The notes under the pieces are model-generated. The model was not told the DNA's origin. It did not search any database and saw only the letters and a list, made by a program, of their open reading frames with translations. Below, piece by piece: positions 34,521 to 41,700 of a DNA stretch of 44,507 nucleotides. How positions within the stretch are numbered: the first letter of the stretch is position 1; each line of letters begins with the position of its first letter. The stretch covers positions 1 to 44,507 of the forward strand of contig DJRP01000029.1 of the NCBI GenBank assembly GCA_002437815.1, read 5' to 3'. This stretch comes from Collinsella sp. UBA6357. Lineage in GTDB: Bacteria > Actinomycetota > Coriobacteriia > Coriobacteriales > Coriobacteriaceae. The position numbers and the translations under genes were made by a program.

Positions 34521-36743
34521 CTACACGATCTGGTTGACGTGCGTCTCGTCGTCGAACTTGGCGGCGCCGGGCTCGATGTCCTGCGGCGCGGTGGCGTCGA
34601 CCAGGGCCTGCTTGAGCTCGGTGTACTGGCGCTCGACCTCGCCCTCGGCCCACACCTGGTCGGCGATTGCGCTCACCTGGCAAGCCGAGAACTTGTCCTC
34701 GGGGGTGTGCGAGACCGGGTCGACCTTGTGGATGGTCAGCTCGTTGCACTTGCCGATCCACCACTGGTAGGTCATGTAGACCGTGCCCTTGTTGATGCGG
34801 TCGGAGATGTCGGCGCGGCTGTATACCTGGCCGCGGCGGCTCTGGATGGAGACGATGTCACCGTTCTTGATGCCGCGCGCCTTGGCGTCCGCGGGATTCA
34901 TGCGGACAAAACCGGGCTCGTCGGCCAGCAGCGCCAGCGTCTTGCAGTTGCCGGTCATCGAGCGGCAGCTGTAGTGGCCGACCTCGCGCACGGTGCACAG
35001 GATGAGCGGGTACTCATCGTCGGGAAGCTCGGAGGGCGCCTCCCAATCGTGTGCCATGAGGTTGGCGCGGCCGTCCTTGGTGGTGAACTTGCCGCCGGCG
35101 AACATGTCGGGCGTGCCGTGGTCGTCGATGTCCTTGGACTTGACGGGCCACTGGGCAAAACCGCCCTCGGGAGCCATCTTCTCGTAGGTGGCGCCCACAA
35201 AGTTCGGGCACAGCTCGATGCACTCGTTCCAAATCTCCTCGGTGTTGTTGTAGTGCATGGGGTAGCCCATGCGCGTCGACAGGTCCGCGAAGATCTCCCA
35301 GTCGTGACGGCACTCGCCCTTGGGCGGAACGGCCGCGTCGAAGTGCTGGAAGCTACGGTCAGAAGCGGTGAAGACACCCTCGTGCTCGCCCCAGGAGGTG
35401 GCAGGCAGAATGACGTCGGCCATCATGGTGGTCTGCGTCATGAAGATGTCCTGGCAGATGAACAGGTCCAGCTCCGAGAGCGTCTTGCGCATGCCCGCGG
35501 AGTCGGGCTCGGTCTGCACCGGGTCCTCGCCGTAGTTGTAGAAGCAGTGCACCTTGCCCTCTTCGACCAGGTGACCCAGGTCGGTGAGCTTGTAGCCCTC
35601 CTCGAGGGAGAGCTTCTCCTCGGGCACGCCCCAGGCGCGGGCAAACTTGGCGCGCGCTGCCGGGTCGGTGACTTTCTGGTATCCGGGGTAGAGATTGGGC
35701 AGCATACCCATATCGCAGGAACCCTGGACGTTGTTCTGGCCGCGCACGGGCGCGAGGCCGGAGTTAGGCTTGCCGATCTGGCCGGCGACGCAGGCGATGG
35801 AGGCGATGGTGTGCACCGTCTTCAGGTTCTGCTTCTGCTGGCATACGCCCATGCCCCAGCCGATGATGGCAGAGGGCTCCGCCGTGGCGTACATCTTGGC
35901 AGCCTTGTGGATCAACTCGGGCTCGACACCCGTGATGTCCTGAACAAATTCGGGAGTGTAGTTCTTGATGGTCTCCCACCACTTGTCGAAGTCGTTGGTG
36001 TGTTGTTCAACGAACTCCTTGTCGTAGAGACCGTCGGTGACCAAGCAGTTGGCGAAGGCGTTGAGGAACGCCACGTTGCAACCGTTTTTGATCGGAAGGT
36101 AGATATCGGCGATACGCGCGGTTTCGATATGGCGCGGGTCGGCGACGATGATCTTGGCACCCTTTTCTTTGGCTCGCACGATGCGCCTTGCGACGATCGG
36201 GTGCGAATCGGCAGGGTTATAACCGAACAGGAATATGCAGCCCGCATCCTCCATACCGGGAATCGAGCAGGACATGCAACCTGAACCAACCGTGTCCATC
36301 AGACCGAGGACTGTAGGACCGTGTCAAGTACGGGCGCAGTTGTCCACGCTGTTGGTGCCGATGCACGCACGCGTGAACTTCTGCATGACGTAGTTCGCCT
36401 CGTTGCCGCCGCCTCGCGAGGAGCCGGTGGTCATGATGGCGTTAGGACCATATTCGTCGATTATGGCCTGCATCTTGGATGCGGTGAAATCCAGTGCCTC
36501 GTCCCAGCTCACACGCTCGAAGTCCGCGCCCTTGCGGCGACGGATCATGGGGTGGAGCAGACGCGGGGTGAGAATCTTGGTGTCGTTGATGAAGTCGTAG
36601 CCGCTCATGCCCTTGAGGCACAGCTCGCTTTGATTGGTGACGCCGTTGAGCGGTTCGGTGCCCACGACCTGGCCGTTTTGGACCAGGAGGTTGAACTGGC
36701 AACCGGCGCCGCAGTACGGGCAGATCACTTTATGCTTCTCCAT
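34521..36743 (-). CDS. fdhF: Formate dehydrogenase H, selenocysteine-containing
   Basis: A 740-residue enzyme interrupted by an in-frame TGA (36324-36326) read as selenocysteine 140. The sequence before it ends NSVDNCART and continues HGPTVLGLMDTVGSG, matching the active site of FdhF where Sec binds Mo. An N-terminal [4Fe-4S] cluster uses Cys8, 11, 15 and 42 (CPYCGAGC). Downstream are FLFGYNPADSHP and the molybdopterin-guanine-dinucleotide domains. It oxidises formate to CO2 and passes electrons to the hydrogenase via HyfA. ATG at 36743. The SelA, SelB and tRNA-Sec genes and MobA are all nearby. An automatic annotation would split it into two pieces of 139 and 592 residues; the reading here is one gene. 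Confidence 0.96.
36290..36326 (-). promoter_or_regulatory. SECIS element of fdhF
   Basis: Directly after the UGA (36324-36326), GUCC (36311-36308) pairs with GGAC (36297-36294) to present an apical loop containing GGUCUG. That loop begins 18 bases after the UGA, the spacing known for E. coli fdhF, where SelB binds a GU-containing loop. The lower stem is irregular. Confidence 0.75.
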
Positions 36744-36800
36744 GACACCCTCCTTCCTTATGTCTTGATTACTTGGTATGCATTCGTTTGAGCACGGTGC

Positions 36801-37313
36801 CTACTGCTCGATCGAGGCCGTGGCGCGCTCTGAGACCAGATCGGCCAGCTTCTCCTCGTCCACGAGCATAAGACCCTTGGTCGGGCACGCCGCGGCACAT
36901 GCCGGGCCGCCCGGTCGATCGACGCACAGGTCGCACTTGAGCACGAAGCTCTTGGTCTGGCTGCCCACCTGCACGTCGCCCATAAGGACGGGCACCTGCT
37001 TGCTGACGACAGTAACCGCTCCAAAGGGGCAGGCCATCACGCAGCTCTTGCAGCCGATGCAGTTGTCTTCGTTGACGCCGATGCGATGGTTTTCCTCGTC
37101 GAAAAACAGGGCTCCCGTGGGGCATGCCTTGGCGCACGGACCGTCCTCGCAGTGGTGGCAGGCCACCGGTGCGGAGATGTCATAGGTGCGCGTGACGCGC
37201 AGGCGCGGGGCGGCGATGTTGCCATCGATATCGTGCGCCTCGATGCAGGCGGCCATGCAGGTGCCGCACCCGATGCAGCGCGACGAGTCCGCGACGACTC
37301 TCTTGTTGCTCAT
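36801..37313 (-). CDS. hydN: HydN/HycB-like four-cluster ferredoxin
   Basis: A 170-residue electron-transfer protein with four [4Fe-4S] motifs: CIGCGTCMAACIE, CHHCEDGPCAKACP, CIGCKSCVMACP and CDLC followed by CAAACP. It resembles HyfA downstream and the HydN protein usually encoded next to fdhF, thought to support formate dehydrogenase H activity. The ATG at 37313 (MSNKRVV) lies ten bases after AAGGAGG; a GTG three codons upstream is too close to it. It is the first gene of the run hydN-fdhF-hyfABCDEFGHI-hycH-hycI-focA and is followed by a 57-bp gap before fdhF. Confidence 0.9.
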   Translation of the reverse strand: MSNKRVVADSSRCIGCGTCMAACIEAHDIDGNIAAPRLRVTRTYDISAPVACHHCEDGPCAKACPTGALFFDEENHRIGVNEDNCIGCKSCVMACPFGAVTVVSKQVPVLMGDVQVGSQTKSFVLKCDLCVDRPGGPACAAACPTKGLMLVDEEKLADLVSERATASIEQ

Positions 37314-37436
37314 ACGATTCACTCCCTCCTTGAATCCCCTGCCGCGATTCCTTGTCGATCATGCACGCAGCATCGCCCGTGACGCTGCGACCGGCCGCCA
37401 CACGCCCGCGGCGAATCGGGCTTGAGGCAGAATCCT

Positions 37437-37700
37437 TCGGCAAAATACAAGACTTATAGTAGGGGGTTAGCCGTAGCAAACTTGAACTGCAGGCTGTATA
37501 TACGTATGTATAACAGGTGTTATCGCAGGTCATCATTATTCTTAAATAGATATAAATACAGGTGTCTTACGTATGTCACTAAGGTGAAAATTATCTGCAG
37601 AAACCATAGAGGTTGTATTACAGTCATGTTATCAGTGGATAACTTGTGCCTATTTCGCCCTCAATGCTATGCGAGCTGAGATACAGGCGGTTTTCGCTGC
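37437..37700. promoter_or_regulatory. AT-rich divergent regulatory region
   Basis: The 411-bp gap between hydN and the antitoxin gene is much richer in A and T than its surroundings. It holds ATAACAGGTGTTAT (37510-37523, perfect 6-bp arms), GTTATCAGTGGATAAC (37628-37643, perfect 6-bp arms, containing a DnaA-box-like TTATCCACT on the minus strand), ATACGTAT (37500-37507), and two copies each of TACGTATGT (37501, 37568) and CAGGTGT (37514, 37559). A weak -10-like TATAAG lies on the minus strand near 37456. It probably holds promoters and operators for both transcription units; no coding region is convincing. Confidence 0.6.
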
Positions 37701-37724
37701 GCATTTACACATGGGAGGGTCTAT

Positions 37725-38042
37725 ATGTCACAGAAGCGTGCCATCTTACAGGTAAGGATTCGCGAAGAGGACAAGGCCCACGCCGAGCGTCTGTACGATG
37801 CCATGGGCACGTCGCTGGCCGAAGCGGTCCGTCTGTTTGTAGCGCAGAGCATCCTGATGCGCAAGCTGCCGTTTCAGCCGATCGCCGTCCGCTCCGCCGA
37901 CGGCACGCACGCCTATGGCTCGCTCAAAAAATACGGAGATCCTAACCGTCGTTCCAAGGAACGCAATGCCTGGATCGAGTATCTGGCGGTTGAGCGGGAG
38001 GACACCGTCCACGCCCCCGAGGAGGTCGTGACCCATGAGTAG
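37725..38042 (+). CDS. RelB/DinJ-family antitoxin
   Basis: A 105-residue protein whose first 60 residues fit the ribbon-helix-helix fold of RelB/DinJ antitoxins: ILQVRIREEDKAHAERLYDA, then MGTSLAEAVRLFVAQSILMRKLPF. The C-terminal part would bind and block the toxin. ATG with GGGAGGG five bases upstream. Its last 8 bp overlap the PIN-domain gene, the usual antitoxin-first arrangement. DinJ/RelB antitoxins commonly pair with YafQ/RelE toxins, so the PIN partner here is atypical. It would be expected to bind its own promoter, perhaps at the palindromes upstream. Confidence 0.85.
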   Translation: MSQKRAILQVRIREEDKAHAERLYDAMGTSLAEAVRLFVAQSILMRKLPFQPIAVRSADGTHAYGSLKKYGDPNRRSKERNAWIEYLAVEREDTVHAPEEVVTHE

Positions 38043-38529
38043 CACCATCATCGACGAGACCGTCATCCTGCGCTACCTGCTCGACGATGACGACGTGCTC
38101 TCCCCTCGTGCGGCCAAGGTCATCGCCACCCGCACGGCCCGCGTCTATCCCGAGATCATCACGCGCGCGATCGTCACGCTGCGTGACGTCTACAAGGTGC
38201 CGCGCATCGAGATCGCCCGCGCCATGGTGGCCCTGCTCGACGATGTCATGGTCGACGAACCCACCGTGGTTGCACTGGCTATCAAGCTCTTCGGCCGCAC
38301 GCACCTCGACTTCACCGACTGCCTGCTCGTGGCCCGCACCGCCATCTACAACGATGATGTGGTGAGCTTTGGCAAACCGGTCATTCAAGGCGTGATCGAT
38401 TTTCGCGACAAGAAGCGCAAGGGCGGCACATCGGGAGTCGGACAGCGTCAGGATGCCGAGGATTCGGCCGAGGAACGCGCCCACCGCACCGATTCGACGA
38501 TCGACCGCCTCAAGCGCGCCGGGCGTTAG
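38035..38529 (+). CDS. PIN-domain protein, probable VapC-like ribonuclease toxin
   Basis: A 164-residue protein. The N-terminal IIDETVILRYLLDDDD gives the first PIN acidic residue, an internal Glu follows, and TDCLLVARTAIYNDDVVSFG provides the later acidic residues. This is the metal site of PIN nucleases, which cleave RNA. The last 35 residues (after FRDKKRKGG) are charged and look disordered. It starts within the end of the antitoxin gene, implying translational coupling. The target is unknown. Confidence 0.82.
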   Translation: MSSTIIDETVILRYLLDDDDVLSPRAAKVIATRTARVYPEIITRAIVTLRDVYKVPRIEIARAMVALLDDVMVDEPTVVALAIKLFGRTHLDFTDCLLVARTAIYNDDVVSFGKPVIQGVIDFRDKKRKGGTSGVGQRQDAEDSAEERAHRTDSTIDRLKRAGR

Positions 38530-38552
38530 CCTATTTTGACCACGTTTGGCAC

Positions 38553-38591
38553 GGCCGTGTCTGCCCGGCCGCGTCTGCCCGGCCATGTCTG
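38553..38591 (+). repeat. Tandem 14-bp repeat
   Basis: Units GGCCGTGTCTGCCC, GGCCGCGTCTGCCC and a partial GGCCATGTCTG lie head to tail just past the PIN-gene stop codon. Unit length is not a multiple of three and no gene covers it. Confidence 0.8.
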
Positions 38592-38728
38592 AAATCTGTA
38601 CAGTTTTCAGCGGTGCAGCACTTAAAGCTGTGCAGATTTAAGACGGCTGCACTCCCCCAGCCCTCGCTCATCTGAAATCTGAACAGATTCAGCCCGTTTA
38701 CCGCAACAAGCTGTGCAGATTTCAGACG
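38588..38728. repeat. Two 58-nt palindromic repeats
   Basis: Units at 38588-38645 and 38671-38728 each begin TCTGAAATCTG and end with a version of CTGTGCAGATTTCAGACG, the inverted complement of the beginning. Each can fold into a hairpin, and the ends of the two units are alike while the middles differ. They fill the gap between the PIN gene and the tRNA-Gly terminator. No gene is seen. Confidence 0.75.
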
Positions 38729-38737
38729 AGTCCAGAT

Positions 38738-38775
38738 GAAAAAACGGCTCTGCTCCCATAGGGGAACAGAGCCGT
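38738..38775 (-). terminator. Intrinsic terminator of the tRNA-Gly locus
   Basis: The 9-bp stem ACGGCTCTG/CAGAGCCGT with an inner CCCC/GGG pairing is followed on the minus strand by TTTTTTC. It lies just past the tRNA-Gly 3' end and is the original chromosomal terminator of that tRNA gene. Confidence 0.85.
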
Positions 38776-38787
38776 AATACTTTCAAA

Positions 38788-38831
38788 TGGAGCGGGCGAC
38801 GGGAATCGAACCCGCGTCATCAGCTTGGAAG
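38788..38831 (-). other. 3' part of tRNA-Gly (UCC): attachment site at the element boundary
   Basis: On the minus strand the sequence from the anticodon loop CTTCCAA through the 3' anticodon stem, the T arm (CGGGTTCGATTCCCG), acceptor strand CGCCCGC, T and CCA is a typical tRNA-Gly. The 5' half is missing: the sequence before the anticodon loop cannot form the D arm, the matching anticodon stem strand or GCGGGCG. With a tyrosine recombinase gene beginning 145 bp away, this is the expected att scar of an element integrated in tRNA-Gly. The reconstituted full tRNA should lie at the other end. Confidence 0.85.
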
Positions 38832-38856
38832 TTTCACGGCATATCAACCTAAGCCG

Positions 38857-38978
38857 TCTACCTGCGAAAACACAGACGCTCTACCTGCGGCTATTCCGTC
38901 TGTTGCGTCTAAAAAGTCCATGATTTATAGTTCAGTCAACGCAAGTTGTGACATGAGTGTGACATGAGGTGTGACATG
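38857..38978. promoter_or_regulatory. Direct repeats between att scar and integrase
   Basis: TCTACCTGCG occurs at 38857-38866 and 38880-38889 (23 bp apart) and again inside the integrase gene at 39002-39011. TGTGACATG occurs three times, starting at 38947, 38958 and 38970, ending at the integrase start codon. Repeats in this position are typical of arm-type binding sites for integrase or excisionase and of operators controlling integrase expression; binding is inferred. No other feature is seen in 38832-38975. Confidence 0.55.
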
Positions 38979-40289
38979 GAAAATAGCAGCGTTGCAAGCG
39001 CTCTACCTGCGGAGAAGTATGGAAAACCGTCCGTAACTGCGTACGTTACAAGGAACAAAAAGGGCGAAATTACCGCCGAGAAGTGGAGGGCCGTATTCCC
39101 ATACAGGGACGAGGGCGGCAGGCGCAAGCAGAAAACCGTTACGTTGAAGACTGAGGGCCACGGCAAAGGACGCGGCGGCAAGCCCTCTGTGCAGGCACAA
39201 CGCACGGCGCTGTTAGAAGCCGAGAGCATCCGCCAAATGCTCAACGAGCAGGCGGAACAGGCCCCAGAGAACCACGAGACGGTAGCCGAGTACTTCGCCA
39301 AGTACGTTGAAGAGCGTGCCAACAGCATCGAGAAGTCATCGGCTAACGAGCTTAGGCGCATCCTCAACACGCATATAGCGCCGACCATCGGCAAGATAGA
39401 GCTGGACAAACTGACCCCGGACGATGTGGCGGAGTGGGTTACAAAACTCGGTAAGAGCTACGCACCCTCCACGGTGAAGAAATGCCTAACCAACCTACGC
39501 TCTGCCATGCGTCAGGCGGTGGACCGCGACAGGCTCGTTAAGGACCCCACGCGCGGCGTGAAGAACCCCAAGCAGGTCCATCGCAACCCCAACGCCCTAG
39601 ACGCGGCGGGACGCGCCAAGGCGGCTCAGTTCATCGCGCTGGACCCTGCCAAGCCGCTAAACGTTGGGTTCGCCCTAGCCCTCTATATGGGTTTACGTGA
39701 GGGCGAGATATGCGGCCTGATGTGGAAGTGCGTTGACCTCGATAGCCAGACGCTGAGCATCGAGCGCACCATAGGGCGGGACGGCTCAAAGTGGTACATC
39801 AAGGAACCCAAGAACGGCGGCAGTCGGCGCAAGCTGTTTATCCCGACCATCGTGTTTGAGATGCTGAAAGCACGTTACGCGGATGCCAAGGCCCAGTGCC
39901 TACAGCTGGGGAACCCGTTCAACGGGGATATGTTCGTAACGGGCGGGGCTGACGGCTCGTTTATGCAGCCGCACTACCTTTCGCACCGTTGGCGCATCGC
40001 GGCGGACGCACTGGAGCTGATAGGCACCGAGGGCAACCGCCCCACGTTCCACGACCTGCGGCACACGTTCGCCACGGCAGCGATAACGGCGGGCGCGGAC
40101 GTAAAGACGGTATCGAGCATGATGGGCCACGCCAACGCGGCCATGACCCTCAACACCTACGCAAGCGCTGACGATGAAGCCAAGAAGCGCGGCGCCATGG
40201 TGGTCGAGCGGGCATATATGGCGGATGTTGCCCAACACGCGAAAGACGGCGCGGTGATAGAGCTGGGCCGCACGGGGACCGACAACTAG
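38976..40289 (+). CDS. Tyrosine recombinase/integrase
   Basis: A 437-residue phage-type integrase. It has an N-terminal arm-binding region (PSVTAYVTRNKKGEITAEKW), a SAM-like core-binding domain (about 95-185) and a catalytic domain. The catalytic residues are visible: Arg in GLREGEICGLMW, HDLRHTFAT giving His-x-x-Arg, GH in MMGHANAAMT, and Tyr in LNTYAS. The frame opens at 38964; ATG 38976 is chosen because GAGG lies six bases upstream. It starts next to the tRNA-Gly scar, which it presumably recognises. Confidence 0.94.
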   Translation: MENSSVASALPAEKYGKPSVTAYVTRNKKGEITAEKWRAVFPYRDEGGRRKQKTVTLKTEGHGKGRGGKPSVQAQRTALLEAESIRQMLNEQAEQAPENHETVAEYFAKYVEERANSIEKSSANELRRILNTHIAPTIGKIELDKLTPDDVAEWVTKLGKSYAPSTVKKCLTNLRSAMRQAVDRDRLVKDPTRGVKNPKQVHRNPNALDAAGRAKAAQFIALDPAKPLNVGFALALYMGLREGEICGLMWKCVDLDSQTLSIERTIGRDGSKWYIKEPKNGGSRRKLFIPTIVFEMLKARYADAKAQCLQLGNPFNGDMFVTGGADGSFMQPHYLSHRWRIAADALELIGTEGNRPTFHDLRHTFATAAITAGADVKTVSSMMGHANAAMTLNTYASADDEAKKRGAMVVERAYMADVAQHAKDGAVIELGRTGTDN

Positions 40290-40305
40290 AAGAAAGGCAA
40301 AAAAC

Positions 40306-40585
40306 ATGGACGAGACGAACAACTGCGCTGGAACAACCCCCCCCCGCACAAACCGTAATGTGGAGTCTCGCGGATAGCGAGCTGAGCGACCTGTCACTTT
40401 CGATGTATCGGCTTACGGTTGTGACTGAGCTTATGGGCAAATTCGACTGCAACGAATCGTTAGAGGGCTTTTACCTGAGAGATATAGCGGAGCTGCTGGA
40501 AGCGGAGATAAAGCACGCTGAGGGGACCATAGCCAAGGCAAGGCCAACGGGGGCGGTTCGAACGAACGAAAGCCATATAGAATAG
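40306..40585 (+). pseudogene. Small element gene split by a 9-C homopolymer
   Basis: The ATG at 40306 has AAAGG eight bases upstream, a good start, but the frame stops at 40375-40377 after 23 codons. The run of nine C residues at 40337-40345 lies within it. If the run had eight C, the frame would continue without a stop to 40585, giving a 92-residue protein, MDETNNCAGTTPPAQTVMWS onward. That downstream part (WSLADSELSDLSLSMYRL, then DIAELLEAEIKHAEGTIAK) is mostly helical and not recognised. Explanations are a sequencing error in a homopolymer, phase variation by slippage, or a recent frameshift. Confidence 0.65.
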
Positions 40586-40590
40586 AGGGC

Positions 40591-40624
40591 AGACGGGGCG
40601 CAGTTCAACGACAGCGCCCCGTCT
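40591..40624. other. Hairpin between two element genes
   Basis: Perfect 11-bp arms AGACGGGGCGC and GCGCCCCGTCT enclose a 12-nt loop. There is no T run on the plus strand. It may be a weak terminator or RNA-stability element behind the split gene. Confidence 0.5.
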
Positions 40625-40721
40625 GAGTATCGACCCGCGCAATCAGGCAGACGCGGAATCTATGCCCATTCTAGAGCAACTACCAGCTTTAACTCGGGCA
40701 AGTCTGGACGGTGGCGGCACC

Positions 40722-41159
40722 ATGGCTGAAAAGAACCTAGCCGACAGCATAGAGATGGCGGCGGAGTGGCTTGACGATAGCGCCGTAAAGGCGGCGTTTT
40801 TTGATGTATTCGACCATTACGGCCTATCTCTCCGAAATGTAGCGCAAGAGATGAACGTGTCAGCGTCTACGCTGACCAGACGTCTTAAAAATGCGTGTCT
40901 CTTAACCAGAGGTGACGCAGCCGGGGCGCTCAATATATTGGGCGCGGTAGCGTCGGCAAGCGCGAACCCAGCAAGGTCAACGGACGAGGTTGCGCAACGG
41001 CTCATTAAAGCGCTAGAAGACAAAAACGTAATGGAACTACCGCCTATGACGGGAAAAGAGTTAACGGTAATGCGAATCTCCCAAGCTCTAGACGCCCTCA
41101 GCGACAGCGATTTAGCGCTGATAGAGCAGCTTGTTAACAGGTTGACAGGGCAGCAATAA
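40722..41159 (+). CDS. Helix-turn-helix protein of the integrative element
   Basis: A 145-residue protein not assigned to a named family. The segment LSLRNVAQEMNVSASTLTRRLK (about 35-56) fits a helix-turn-helix. The C-terminal half is mostly helical and acidic, ending LALIEQLVNRLTGQQ, a possible dimerisation helix. The frame is open from 40662; ATG 40722 (MAEKNLADS) is chosen on a weak GGTGG upstream, and the longer form is possible. It may be a regulator of the element. Confidence 0.6.
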   Translation: MAEKNLADSIEMAAEWLDDSAVKAAFFDVFDHYGLSLRNVAQEMNVSASTLTRRLKNACLLTRGDAAGALNILGAVASASANPARSTDEVAQRLIKALEDKNVMELPPMTGKELTVMRISQALDALSDSDLALIEQLVNRLTGQQ

Positions 41160-41336
41160 CGGAAACTCGCACGCTAGCCAAAGCGCAGATATGTCGGAAA
41201 CGTGTAGCTTTGCGTTTGGAGAAAATTGGCTGACGTTGCATATGTGGCGCAACGCCCGAACGGTGAGGACCCCACACCGTCCCATACAAACCGAGGGGCG
41301 AACCACAGGCATCCATACCGACACAAGCAATAACAA

Positions 41337-41357
41337 CGTTGCGCTTGATGCGCAACG
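41337..41357. other. GTTGCGC hairpin upstream of the excisionase-like gene
   Basis: The 8-bp arms CGTTGCGC and GCGCAACG enclose TTGAT. A further GCGCAAC occurs near 41250 and is part of the same theme. It may be an operator or part of the intergenic control region. No gene is apparent in 41160-41454. Confidence 0.4.
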
Positions 41358-41454
41358 CGCGGCAGCGTAGCGACTAAAACAGCCATACCGAATACGGCAT
41401 ACGATGCGGACTGTAATAGCGCAGGAAGCAACCGACCACGAAAGAGGTATGGAA

Positions 41455-41688
41455 ATGTCTAGTTGCACCCAGCCCAAGCAGACCACCGCCGAAATGATTG
41501 ACCACGTTATGAACTCAGGTGAGTTGGTCGTGACGGCAAAACAGGCCGCTGCGGTTCTATCGTGCAACGAGCGTACCGTGACGCGGATGTGCGAAAGGGG
41601 CCAACTCAAAGCGGTGAAGGTCATGAGCATGTGGCGCATCAACCGCGCGGCACTGCTCGATTACATCGGCGCAAGCACTGCGGCTTAA
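41455..41688 (+). CDS. Excisionase-family (MerR-like) DNA-binding protein
   Basis: A 77-residue protein with the winged-helix pattern of excisionases. ELVVTAKQAAAVLSCNERTVTRMCERGQLK covers the helix-turn-helix and VKVMSMWRINRAALLDYIG the wing and final helix. Such proteins bend att DNA and favour excision, or regulate copy number. The frame opens at 41404; ATG 41455 (MSSCTQPKQ) has GAGG seven bases upstream and gives the usual family length. It lies 2.5 kb from the integrase rather than next to it. Confidence 0.78.
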   Translation: MSSCTQPKQTTAEMIDHVMNSGELVVTAKQAAAVLSCNERTVTRMCERGQLKAVKVMSMWRINRAALLDYIGASTAA

Positions 41689-41700
41689 TGGTCAAAGCGT

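Noticed and set aside
34521..36299. Two separate formate dehydrogenase fragments, or a nonsense-mutated pseudogene
   Set aside because: The break is a single TGA at the known Sec position with a SECIS-like loop, and selA, selB and selC are present. A Sec-decoded intact gene explains everything.
37323..37500. Sigma-54 promoter as in the E. coli formate hydrogenlyase regulon
   Set aside because: No TGGCAC-N5-TTGCA-like sequence was found upstream of hydN, and a sigma-54 system is not expected in this lineage.
37422..37679. 85-codon frame in the hydN upstream region
   Set aside because: No ribosome-binding site, odd Cys/Tyr/Arg-rich composition, and it overlaps the palindrome-rich AT region, which is better read as regulatory.
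38788..38895. Intact tRNA-Gly or tmRNA overlapping the element boundary
   Set aside because: No 5' acceptor strand complementary to CGCCCGC and no D arm can be found upstream on the minus strand, and no tmRNA tag frame is present. Only the 3' part of tRNA-Gly remains.
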